Assembly: GCA_050740455.1 (NCBI GenBank)
Contig: JBOIDF010000007.1
Location: 24,178 to 88,177, forward strand
Source of the DNA: USCg-Taylor sp050740455
GTDB lineage: Bacteria; Pseudomonadota; Gammaproteobacteria; JACCXJ01
Direction of reading: 5' to 3'
DNA length: 64,000 bases
This document shows positions 24,351-32,265 of this stretch, in pieces. The notes beneath the pieces are model-generated. The model made no database searches, was not told where the DNA came from, and worked only from the letters and a program-made list of their open reading frames with translations. Within the stretch, counting starts at the first letter, position 1, and the number at the start of each line of letters is the position of its first letter. A program made the position numbers and the translations under genes.

Positions 24351-25601
24351 TTAGGAAAGTGGCGCGATGCATTCACCCGCCATCAAGTCAGCGATGAGCT
24401 CCCGCTTGCGCACGAGGTGCGGAAGAGCTCCGTCCACCAGGATTTCGGCGGCGCGGGGGCGCGAGTTGTAGGTCGAGCTCATGCTGAAACCGTAGGCCCC
24501 GGTGGTGCGGACGGCGAGCAGATCTCCGGGCGCGACGGCGAGCGAACGGTCACGCCCTAGGAAATCGCCGGTCTCGCAAACGGGTCCCACGATGTCGTAG
24601 ATCGCTTCGGCGCGCGCGCGCTTTTCTACCGGACTGATCTCTTGCCAAGCGTCGTACAGGGCGGGCCGAATGAGATCGTTCATGGCCGCATCCACCACGG
24701 CGAAGTGCTTATCGCCGACGCGCTTGAGGTACTCCACGCGCGTGAGCAACACCCCCGCGGGGCCGGCGACCGCCCGGCCCGGCTCGATGATCACCGCGTA
24801 TTTGCGGTCGCGGAGCCGTGAGGCGATCGCCTGCCCATAGTCCGCGGGGCCCGGCGGAGATTCATCGCGGTAGCGCACGCCCAACCCGCCGCCGAGGTCC
24901 AGATGCTGCAGCGCTATACCCTCACCTGCGAGCGCATCGGCGAGAAGCAACAGACGCTCCAAGGTCTGCAGCAGCGGTTCCATGGAGGTGATCTGCGATC
25001 CGATATGATAAGCGATCCCGCGTATTTCCAGGTGCTCTAGCGCAGCCGCCCGCCGATAGGCCGCGATAGCCTCATCAGCGGCAACGCCGAATTTGTGAGC
25101 ACTCTGTCCGGTTGAAATATAAGGATGCGTATCGGCGGCTATATCGGGATTGACGCGAATCGCGATCGGAGCGCGGCGGTTCATGGACGCGGCCACTTGG
25201 TTCAAGCGTTCGAGCTCCGCGACCGATTCGACGTTTAAACAATGGATCCCCACCTCGAGCGCCCGGCGCATCTCATCGGCGCGTTTACCCACCCCGGCAA
25301 ACACGATGCGGGCGGGATCGCCTCCCGCGCATAACACCCGTTCCAACTCGCCGCCGGAAACGATGTCGAATCCCGAGCCCAGGCGTGCCAGGAGATTCAA
25401 GATCGCAAGGTTGGAATTGGCCTTGACCGCATAGCAGATGAGGTGCGGATGCGGACGGAGGGAGTGCCCGAACGCGTACCAGGCGGTTTCAATCGCCGCG
25501 CGCGAGTATACGTAGCATGGAGTACCAAAGCGCGCGGCAATCTCCGCCAGAGGCACGTCCTCCGCATAAAGCTCATTACCGCGGTAGCTAAATGCGTCCA
25601 T
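24351..25601 (-). CDS. lysA: Diaminopimelate decarboxylase
   Basis: 416 residues. It makes lysine from meso-diaminopimelate with PLP. The PLP lysine is in CYAVKANSN (about residue 60). GSGFDIVSGGELERVL, HIGSQ, the glycine loop LGGGLGVRY, EPGRAVAGPAG and the active-site cysteine stretch GPVCETGDFL match the family. It follows lptM with a 14-base overlap, the usual order. The MITE's TTAG repeat supplies its stop codon. Confidence 0.95.
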   Translation of the reverse strand: MDAFSYRGNELYAEDVPLAEIAARFGTPCYVYSRAAIETAWYAFGHSLRPHPHLICYAVKANSNLAILNLLARLGSGFDIVSGGELERVLCAGGDPARIVFAGVGKRADEMRRALEVGIHCLNVESVAELERLNQVAASMNRRAPIAIRVNPDIAADTHPYISTGQSAHKFGVAADEAIAAYRRAAALEHLEIRGIAYHIGSQITSMEPLLQTLERLLLLADALAGEGIALQHLDLGGGLGVRYRDESPPGPADYGQAIASRLRDRKYAVIIEPGRAVAGPAGVLLTRVEYLKRVGDKHFAVVDAAMNDLIRPALYDAWQEISPVEKRARAEAIYDIVGPVCETGDFLGRDRSLAVAPGDLLAVRTTGAYGFSMSSTYNSRPRAAEILVDGALPHLVRKRELIADLMAGECIAPLS

Positions 25602-25722
25602 GCTGTTCGATCTTTTCGGGTTTATCGGGCAAATACAGGGGGCCCTTTTGGCCGCAACCGGAATTGGTTAAAACAAGCAATAACATGAGAATAAATCCGG
25701 CGGTGCGGCGGAAGGTTTTCAT
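25588..25722 (-). CDS. lptM: LptM (YifL)-type small lipoprotein
   Basis: 44 residues: a basic start (MKTFRRTAGF), a hydrophobic core (ILMLLLVLTNSGC) with lipobox Cys23, then the diagnostic GQKGPLYLPDK. LptM helps the LPS transporter LptDE assemble in the outer membrane. Position directly upstream of lysA is conserved in gammaproteobacteria. The stop overlaps the start of lysA by 14 bases, suggesting coupling. Confidence 0.88.
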   Translation of the reverse strand: MKTFRRTAGFILMLLLVLTNSGCGQKGPLYLPDKPEKIEQHGRI

Positions 25723-25783
25723 GCGGAGCTATCGAAGCAATTTCGATGGACGCACCGAGTGGTTCACTCCGCCGGGCGTGTTC

Positions 25784-27040
25784 TCACCGGCTGGCTGGAG
25801 CCGTTCGCCGGACCCCAGAGGGGCGGCGTGCCCGCGGGCGCCGGCTGCGCGGCATTTTGATCATGGAAGGCGCCAATATCTGAGCGTCGACGCGCGCCAC
25901 CGGGATCTTATGGCCGATGAAGGCTTCAATCTCGGGTAAGGAATAGACATACTCTTCGCAAGCGAAGCTGATCGCATCCCCGCTGATACCCCCCCGCGCC
26001 GTACGCCCGATCCGGTGGACGTAATCTTCGGCATTTTGCGGCAGATCGAAATTAATGACATGACTGACCTCGGGAATGTGTAATCCACGCGCGGCCACGT
26101 CGGTGGCGATCAATGTCGACAGCTCGCCGCGCGCGAAGCGGCCAAGCAGCGCTTGGCGCTGTTTCTGCGGTACGTCACCCGATAGAGCCTTTCCCGCAAG
26201 CCCGTTCGCATTGAGAGTAATCGATACCGTCTCGGCACCGCGTTTGGTATTGACGAAGACCAGGACGCGCGGCGATTTGATCTGCTGCAACAAACCCAAC
26301 AGCAACGCCAGCTTGTCCTTGCTCTCGATATGGTAGAGCCGCTGCGTCACCTGGTCGACGGTGACCTTGTCCGGGTCGATGACCACGATATGCGGGTTGT
26401 TCATGTGCTCGTAGGCCAGCTCGTGGACCCGCCACGACAGTGTGGCCGAGAACAGCAGTGTGAGTCGCTCGGGCGGCGGCGGCATGCGCCGCAACAAAAA
26501 TCTAATATCGCGGATAAAGCCGAAATCAAACATCGCATCGGCCTCATCGAGCACCGTGACCTCGACGGCGCGAAAATCGACCGCCCGTTGCTTGTGGTAA
26601 TCGATCAGGCGGCCGGGCGTGGCGATGAGCAGATCCGGCTTTTCCCCGAGCGCCGCTCGCTGCTTTTCGTAATCGACCCCGCCGTAGACCAAGGCGGTGC
26701 GGAGCGCGGTAAAGCGGCTGATGAGCAAGGCATCCTGGTGAATTTGGAGGACCAATTCGCGCGTAGGCGCCACCACCACCGCGCGCGGCTGATTCGGCTT
26801 GCGATTCGGCCCGGGAGTGACGCACAAAAGCCTGTGCATCGCCGCGAGCAAGAAGGCAATGGTCTTGCCGGTGCCTGTTTGCGCCTGCCCCGCCACATCC
26901 TGTCCGTCGAGCGCCAGTGGCAGAGTTTGCGCTTGGATCGGCGTACAACATGCGAACCCGGCGCCGTTTAACCCCTCTAGCAGGCTCTGGGAAAGCCCAA
27001 GCTCGGCGAACGTAAGGTGCGTGAGATGCGTTTTCTCCAT
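25784..27040 (-). CDS. rhlB: ATP-dependent RNA helicase RhlB
   Basis: The start is set at the internal ATG (27038-27040), giving 418 residues that begin MEKTHLTHLTFAELGL, like RhlB of E. coli (MSKTHLT...); the frame extends 27 codons further without homology. DEAD-box motifs: Q-motif TPIQAQTLPLAL, AQTGTGKT, PTRELVLQ, TPGRLIDY, LDEADAMFDFGF, SATLS, VATDVAARGLHIPEV-type motif (IATDVAARGLHIPEV) and HRIGRTARGG. A basic Arg-rich tail follows. It works in the RNA degradosome. Divergence from trxA, with rho next, matches the E. coli layout. Confidence 0.93.
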   Translation of the reverse strand: MEKTHLTHLTFAELGLSQSLLEGLNGAGFACCTPIQAQTLPLALDGQDVAGQAQTGTGKTIAFLLAAMHRLLCVTPGPNRKPNQPRAVVVAPTRELVLQIHQDALLISRFTALRTALVYGGVDYEKQRAALGEKPDLLIATPGRLIDYHKQRAVDFRAVEVTVLDEADAMFDFGFIRDIRFLLRRMPPPPERLTLLFSATLSWRVHELAYEHMNNPHIVVIDPDKVTVDQVTQRLYHIESKDKLALLLGLLQQIKSPRVLVFVNTKRGAETVSITLNANGLAGKALSGDVPQKQRQALLGRFARGELSTLIATDVAARGLHIPEVSHVINFDLPQNAEDYVHRIGRTARGGISGDAISFACEEYVYSLPEIEAFIGHKIPVARVDAQILAPSMIKMPRSRRPRARRPSGVRRTAPASR

Positions 27041-27136
27041 CGTGCTAGTAATATTCCTGGCCTTGCAATCAGCGCCAATTAGCCTAAAAATGTCATTGTA
27101 GCCCATCGGCCGATGGCGCAATATAAAAGAGAACCC

Positions 27137-27463
27137 ATGAGCGCTAATGTCGTCCAGGTAACCGATACCAGCTTCGACGAAGAAGTGTTACGGTCCGATG
27201 TGCCGGTTTTGGTGGATTATTGGGCACAATGGTGCGCGCCCTGCCGGATGATCGCCCCGATCCTCGATGAGATCTCCGAAGAGTATAAATCCAAGCTCAA
27301 GGTGGCCAAGCTCAATATCGACGAAAATCCGCTGACGCCGCCCAAGTATGGCATTCGCGGAATTCCCACCTTGATGATGTTCAAGGAGGGGAACGTCGAG
27401 GCCACGAAGGTCGGCGCGTTATCGAAATCTCAGTTGGCGGCCTTTATCAGCAGTTACATTTAG
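27137..27463 (+). CDS. trxA: Thioredoxin 1
   Basis: 108 residues from the ATG at 27137 (MSANVVQVTDTSF), the standard start and length; a frame 8 codons longer begins at 27113. The active site reads WCAPC instead of the usual WCGPC. The cis-proline (IRGIPTLMMF) and the P(T/K)YGIR turn are present. It is the general disulfide reductant of the cytoplasm. It is divergent from rhlB and lies upstream of rho. Confidence 0.94.
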   Translation: MSANVVQVTDTSFDEEVLRSDVPVLVDYWAQWCAPCRMIAPILDEISEEYKSKLKVAKLNIDENPLTPPKYGIRGIPTLMMFKEGNVEATKVGALSKSQLAAFISSYI

Positions 27464-27653
27464 CGCCTGTCTTACAACATCCGGCTCTTTTGAGGAATGC
27501 CTATGCAGGGCTAGACGGCATATTATCCGCGTGCTACGTTATTATTCGCAGCTAGGCGCACCTCTTAAGCGCTCCTTCCTGACGTTAGCTTTTCGTTGCA
27601 ACACCACCGGGGGGGCGATTCACGTTCATCGCTTCCCCCTCACATCAGGGATT

Positions 27654-28910
27654 ATGAATCTAACAGAGCTTAAGCTAAAACCCGTATCGGAACTCATCGA
27701 GATCGGCGAAGGCATGGGTCTCGAAGGCGTGGCGCGCTCGCGCAAGCAAGACGTCATCTTCGGGATCCTCAAGGCGCACGCTAAGAAGGGCGAGGATATC
27801 TCCGGTAACGGCGTGTTGGAAATCCTCCAGGACGGGTTCGGGTTCCTGCGCTCCGCCGATAGCTCCTACCTCGCGGGTCCCGACGATATTTACGTCTCGC
27901 CGAGTCAGATCCGGCGATTCAACCTGCGCACCGGCGACACGATCTCGGGGAAAATCCGGCCGCCGAAGGACGGCGAACGCTACTTCGCACTCCTCAAGGT
28001 CAACGAGATTAACTTCGAGCCCCCGGAGGCGGCCAAGAATAAGGTCCTGTTCGAGAACCTTACCCCGCTGTTCGCGCACGAACGGCTCAAGCTCGAGATC
28101 GGCAACGGCACCACCGAGGACCTGACGCCACGTGTCATCGATCTCGTGGCGCCGATCGGACGGGGCCAGCGAGGTCTCATCGTATCGCCGCCTAAAGCGG
28201 GCAAGACTGTGATGTTGCAAAGCATCGCGCACTCACTTGCGCTCAATCATCCGGATTGCTACCTCATGGTGCTACTGATCGACGAGCGTCCGGAGGAAGT
28301 CACGGAGATGGAACGCTCCGTGAAGGGTGAAGTCATCTCGAGCACCTTCGATGAACCCGCTACCCGCCACGTGCAAGTGGCGGAAATGGTCATCGAGAAA
28401 GCCAAGCGTTTAGTCGAGCACAGAATCGATGTGGTGATTTTGCTCGACTCGATCACGCGCCTAGCGCGCGCGTACAATACCGTCGTGCCGGCCTCGGGCA
28501 AGGTGTTGACCGGCGGCGTGGACGCCAACGCTTTGCAAAAACCCAAGCGCTTCTTCGGGGCCGCCAGAAAGATCGAGGAAGGCGGGAGCTTGACGATTAT
28601 CGCTACGGCCCTCATCGACACCGGTTCGCGTATGGACGATGTGATCTACGAGGAATTCAAAGGCACCGGGAATATGGAGATCCATCTTGACCGCAGGATC
28701 TACGAGAAACGCATCTTCCCGGCGATCAATATCAACCGCTCGGGGACGCGCCGAGAAGAATTGCTCACCGACAGTGATGAGCTGCAAAAGATGTGGATCC
28801 TGCGTAAGCTCCTCAACCCTATGGACGAGGTGGCGGCCATGGAGTTTCTCTTGGAGAGGCTCAAGGCGACGAAGACCAATCCCGAGTTCTTTGATTCCAT
28901 GAGGCGCTGA
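27654..28910 (+). CDS. rho: Transcription termination factor Rho
   Basis: 418 residues from ATG 27654 (MNLTELKLKPVSELIEIGEGMGL), matching the family start; upstream in-frame codons lack similarity. N-terminal RNA-binding segment GFGFLRSADSSYLAGPDDIYVSPSQIRRFNLRTGD is present in parts, then Walker A SPPKAGKT, VLLIDERPEEVTEM and the Q/R loops (GGVDANALQKPKRFFGAARKIEEGGSLT in pieces). A 190-base leader separates it from trxA, with room for autoregulation. Confidence 0.97.
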   Translation: MNLTELKLKPVSELIEIGEGMGLEGVARSRKQDVIFGILKAHAKKGEDISGNGVLEILQDGFGFLRSADSSYLAGPDDIYVSPSQIRRFNLRTGDTISGKIRPPKDGERYFALLKVNEINFEPPEAAKNKVLFENLTPLFAHERLKLEIGNGTTEDLTPRVIDLVAPIGRGQRGLIVSPPKAGKTVMLQSIAHSLALNHPDCYLMVLLIDERPEEVTEMERSVKGEVISSTFDEPATRHVQVAEMVIEKAKRLVEHRIDVVILLDSITRLARAYNTVVPASGKVLTGGVDANALQKPKRFFGAARKIEEGGSLTIIATALIDTGSRMDDVIYEEFKGTGNMEIHLDRRIYEKRIFPAININRSGTRREELLTDSDELQKMWILRKLLNPMDEVAAMEFLLERLKATKTNPEFFDSMRR

Positions 28911-28925
28911 GGCGTGGGTATTCCG

Positions 28926-30158
28926 TTAACTCCCTCTCCCGCCGGGAGAGGGTTGGGGTGAGGGGATCTGCGACGCTTCGGCTTGGTAATAGCGCATCAA
29001 AATCGCCGCGACCTCGGGGCGTGCGAACTCCTGCGGTAGGGCTTGTCCCGCCGCCAGCATCTCCCGCACCTTGGTCCCGGAGAGCTGCACGAAGTCCGCT
29101 TCGGTGTGGTCAGGGGCATCGCGCATCATGACCACGCGCTTCAGTTTCCTGGAATAGGCGGTATTATCGGCGCCGAAGATCTTGATCCGCAGGGCATCCG
29201 GAGGAACTTCATCGTCGAAGATCTTTTGCGCGTCGAAGGGCCCGTAGAACTTGCCGACACCGGCGTGATCGCGTCCGACAATAAGGTGCGAGCAGCCGGC
29301 GTTCTGGCGGAAGATTGCGTGCAGCACGGCTTCGCGCGGCCCCGCATAAAGCATATCGAAACCGTAGCCCGTAACCATGACGCTGTTCGCCGGGAAGTAC
29401 AACTCCACCATCTTGCGTATAGCGGCATCGCGCACGGGGGCCGGGATGTCGCCGTCCTTCAGCTTCCCGAGCAGCATGTGGATGAGCACACCGTCGGCCG
29501 CCACGGCTTCCCGCGCCATCTTGCATAATTCCTCATGGGCGCGATGCATCGGATTGCGGGTCTGGAACGCCACCACGGTCTCCCAGCCATGTTCCCGGAT
29601 CTCGTTGCGGATCTCGATCGCGGTACGGAAGGTATCGGGAAAATCGGTCTGAAAATAACTGAAATTCAGCACCTCGATGGGGCCCGAGACGGCAAATCGG
29701 CCGAGCGCGCCGAACGTGGCAGCGCCGGGATGCGAGGGATCCACGGTCCGGAATACTTTCTCGCAGATAAGCCGCTGTTGCTCCGGAGTGAGCTCCTCGA
29801 TGGCGGCGACCTCTTGGATCGCGAGGACCGGATGGCCGTCGACATTGGGGTCGCGCAGGGCAATGCGCCGCGCGCCTTCGATGGGGCTCACGTCCCGGGT
29901 GAGATTCAGACAGGGTACCGGCCAAAACAATCCCGCGACTGTGTGCATGCGTTCCGCGACGCTCATCGCGTCGGCTGCGTTCATGTAGCCCGCCAAGGGC
30001 GTAAAGTAACCCGCTCCGAGCATGACGGCGTTGGCGGCGGCCGCCGAGCTCAAGAGCAGCGACGGCATGCGTTCGGCCTCGCCTTGCAGCCTGTGACGGC
30101 GCGCTACATCGTACACGAACAACGGCGTCAGGGCTTCAGAGCCATGGGGTCTTATCAT
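28926..30158 (-). CDS. sat: Sulfate adenylyltransferase (ATP sulfurylase), dissimilatory type
   Basis: 410 residues from ATG 30156-30158 (GGGAG ribosome site); the open frame continues upstream without homology. It interconverts ATP plus sulfate with adenosine phosphosulfate. Motifs are FQTRNPMHRAHEE, MLLGKLKDGD, GRDHAGVGKFYGPFDAQ and FVQLSGTKVREML. This homo-oligomeric Sat type runs in reverse in sulfur oxidisers but can also assimilate sulfate; no apr/dsr genes are in the window. The last ~13 residues (IPSPQPSPGGRGS) are encoded by a REP palindrome. The start overlaps the Nudix gene by 23 bases. Confidence 0.93.
   Translation of the reverse strand: MIRPHGSEALTPLFVYDVARRHRLQGEAERMPSLLLSSAAAANAVMLGAGYFTPLAGYMNAADAMSVAERMHTVAGLFWPVPCLNLTRDVSPIEGARRIALRDPNVDGHPVLAIQEVAAIEELTPEQQRLICEKVFRTVDPSHPGAATFGALGRFAVSGPIEVLNFSYFQTDFPDTFRTAIEIRNEIREHGWETVVAFQTRNPMHRAHEELCKMAREAVAADGVLIHMLLGKLKDGDIPAPVRDAAIRKMVELYFPANSVMVTGYGFDMLYAGPREAVLHAIFRQNAGCSHLIVGRDHAGVGKFYGPFDAQKIFDDEVPPDALRIKIFGADNTAYSRKLKRVVMMRDAPDHTEADFVQLSGTKVREMLAAGQALPQEFARPEVAAILMRYYQAEASQIPSPQPSPGGRGS
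28932..28964. repeat. REP-type palindrome between rho and sat
   Basis: CCCTCTCCCG-C-CGGGAGAGGG (28932-28952) is a perfect 10-bp stem, followed by TTGGGGTGAGGG, a tail that often accompanies this palindrome in proteobacterial genomes. It lies between convergent rho and sat and could form a hairpin in either transcript. It also encodes the C-terminus of Sat. Confidence 0.75.
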
Positions 30159-30783
30159 CGTGATCTCCCGAAGGTGTAGGGGTAGGAATGCGGTCGAGCG
30201 TGATGAATGCTGCTGGAGCCGGGCGGCGCTGCACGAACGTAGCCTCGGCCCCGTGTTTGACGATGTCGCCCAGGTGAAATCTGAAAACGCCGCTGCGCCG
30301 GTCTTGATAATAGAAACGAAGCGTGTGCAAAATGGTGGGGAAAGCCAGCCGATCCCACGGCACGCCGGGCTCATCGAAGAGATCAACCTCAAGGCTTTCG
30401 TTCCCCGGCGAAAAGTCCAGATCGAGCATGCGCGCGCGGAACATCATGTAGACCTGGTTGACGTGGGGGAGATTGAAAAGCGCGAACAGACCGAGTACCT
30501 CCACCCGCGCGTTGGCTTCTTCGTGCGTCTCCCGGATCGCGGCTTCGAGAGAAGTCTCGTCATTTTCCATAAAGCCCGCCGGCAGCGTCCAAAGCCCATA
30601 GCGGGGTTCGATGGCGCGCCGGCAGAGCAACACCTGATTTCCCCATTCAACGATACATCCCGCGACCACCTTGGGATTCTGGTAATGAATACTACCGCAG
30701 GCTTCACACATATAGCGTGGCCGATTATCACCGAGCGGGATCTTGCGCGTGAGGACGGTGCCGCAGTTGCTGCAGTACTTCAT
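30136..30783 (-). CDS. Nudix hydrolase with N-terminal zinc ribbon
   Basis: 215 residues. A zinc ribbon at the start (C4/C7 CSNC and C26/C29 CEAC) is followed by the Nudix box GFMENDETSLEAAIRETHEE (about residues 90-109), in which the final Gly is replaced. This is the NudC-like zinc ribbon/Nudix family, which hydrolyses dinucleotide pyrophosphates such as NADH. The exact substrate is unknown, and the NudC SQPWPFPxS motif was not seen. The end overlaps the sat start, so translation is probably coupled. Confidence 0.85.
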   Translation of the reverse strand: MKYCSNCGTVLTRKIPLGDNRPRYMCEACGSIHYQNPKVVAGCIVEWGNQVLLCRRAIEPRYGLWTLPAGFMENDETSLEAAIRETHEEANARVEVLGLFALFNLPHVNQVYMMFRARMLDLDFSPGNESLEVDLFDEPGVPWDRLAFPTILHTLRFYYQDRRSGVFRFHLGDIVKHGAEATFVQRRPAPAAFITLDRIPTPTPSGDHDDKTPWL

Positions 30784-30824
30784 GGGGGTGGTGAGCGGGA
30801 TTGTTGCATAGCGATGTCGATCGA

Positions 30825-31448
30825 TTACAGCAGCGGTTGCAAGCTTGGCCAGATGTTATCGAGCATCAAGGCCTGAGCCTCGCGCTTGGGATGTATTCCA
30901 TCTTCTTGCATGAACCGCAAATTTTCGGCGAACCCCTGCAGTATAAAGGGGGTCGACGGCAATGCGTACTCCTTGGCGAGATCCTCGTACACAGCGCGGA
31001 ACCGCTGGGTAAATGCCCGGCCGTAGTTCTCCGGCAGGCGCATCGGTATCAACAATACTTTGGCATCGTGCGCGCGCGATGTTTCAATGATCGCAGCCAG
31101 GTTTTCCCGCAGATGCTCAAGCGCTAATCCGCGCAGGCCGTCGTTGGCGCCGAGCTCGATGATGACGATGGCGGGAGTATGTTGCGTTAAGAGGTTCTCG
31201 ATCCGGGTCAATGCGCCGCCCGTGGTCTCGCCGCTGATACTGGCGTTCACTACCCGGTAGGAGTGACCCGCTGCCGTTATGCGTTGCTGCAACTTCGCAA
31301 CCCAACCCTGGTCAACGTCGATACCATAAGCGGCGCTTAAACTGTCACCCACGACGAGAATCGCAGGCGCCTGTGCGGGGGCTGCCATGGCCCACAGATA
31401 CAGCGCAGCCAAAGCCAACCACGGTGCACTATTGAACAACATCATCAT
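30825..31448 (-). CDS. tesA: Arylesterase/acyl-CoA thioesterase I (SGNH hydrolase)
   Basis: 207 residues. A signal peptide (to about residue 25, AMAAPAQA) precedes the SGNH blocks: GDSLSAAYG (Ser nucleophile), NASISGETTGG, GANDGLRG and the catalytic DGIHPKREAQ near the C-terminus. This periplasmic multifunctional esterase/thioesterase/protease family is adjacent to ybbA-ybbP in E. coli in the same divergent layout. Three consecutive Met codons offer alternative starts. Confidence 0.93.
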   Translation of the reverse strand: MMMLFNSAPWLALAALYLWAMAAPAQAPAILVVGDSLSAAYGIDVDQGWVAKLQQRITAAGHSYRVVNASISGETTGGALTRIENLLTQHTPAIVIIELGANDGLRGLALEHLRENLAAIIETSRAHDAKVLLIPMRLPENYGRAFTQRFRAVYEDLAKEYALPSTPFILQGFAENLRFMQEDGIHPKREAQALMLDNIWPSLQPLL

Positions 31449-32109
31449 TCAGGCCGAAGGTCTGTCAAAACAGATCGCGAGCCCCGAAGGGCTTCTTACG
31501 ATACTCGATGATATCAGTTTTTCCATGCGGCGTTCCGAGACCCTGGCGGTGGTCGGCGCTTCGGGGTCCGGCAAATCGACGCTGCTCGGCTTGCTTGCGG
31601 GCCTCGACACACCGACCGAAGGGCGTGTCGTGCTCGACGGCACCGACCTCAACACCCTGGACGAAGACGGCCGCTCGCGCTGGCGCGCGCATCGCGTGGG
31701 GTTCGTCTTTCAAGCGTTTCATTTGCTGCCGAGCCTCACGGCCTTGGAGAATGTGATGTTGCCGCTCGAGCTCGCCCTTCAGCGGGATCCCGCCGGCGCC
31801 GCGCGCTCGGCGCTCGATCGCGTTGGACTTGGCCAACGCTTGGGACATTACCCGCACCAGCTGTCGGGGGGCGAACAGCAGCGGGTCGCGATCGCACGCG
31901 CCTTCGCACCGCAGCCGCGCATTCTTTTCGCCGATGAGCCTACGGGGAATCTCGACCGCAAGACTGGCGGGGCGGTCGGAAATCTCCTCTTCGCGCTCCG
32001 CGAGGAGGCTGGGACGACCCTGGTTCTGGTGACTCATGAAGAGACGCTCGCGGACCATTGCGAACAGCGCTTAACCCTCGATATGGGCCGGCTGAGCGCT
32101 TGTGAATAA
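31387..32109 (+). CDS. ybbA: ABC transporter ATP-binding protein YbbA
   Basis: Walker A GASGSGKST, Q-loop VFQAFHLLP, signature LSGGEQQR, Walker B ILFADEPTGNLD and H-loop LVTHEE are all present; LolD/MacB-type. The ATG at 31387 gives 240 residues but overlaps tesA by 62 bases; a TTG at 31432 would give 225 residues, nearer the family length. With the FtsX-like permease YbbP it forms a transporter thought to act on an envelope substrate, and genetic neighbourhood with tesA is conserved. Confidence 0.9.
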   Translation: MAHRYSAAKANHGALLNNIIIQAEGLSKQIASPEGLLTILDDISFSMRRSETLAVVGASGSGKSTLLGLLAGLDTPTEGRVVLDGTDLNTLDEDGRSRWRAHRVGFVFQAFHLLPSLTALENVMLPLELALQRDPAGAARSALDRVGLGQRLGHYPHQLSGGEQQRVAIARAFAPQPRILFADEPTGNLDRKTGGAVGNLLFALREEAGTTLVLVTHEETLADHCEQRLTLDMGRLSACE

Positions 32110-32265
32110 ATCTACTGCGCAACCCGCCCGCATCGTTGCGCGGTGCTCGGAATCCTCATGTATTTCTGCATACACTGCGGTTCCTGCGCGCCGTGCGCCT
32201 CGCGGGCGGACTTGCTCGCGACGATTTCTTCACAAGCTCTCGTGAGAGCCGAGGAGGTATAGGGC

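Noticed and set aside
26330..26971. 213-residue plus-strand frame
   Set aside because: Lies wholly antisense to the rhlB DEAD-box motifs, with no ribosome site or family signal.
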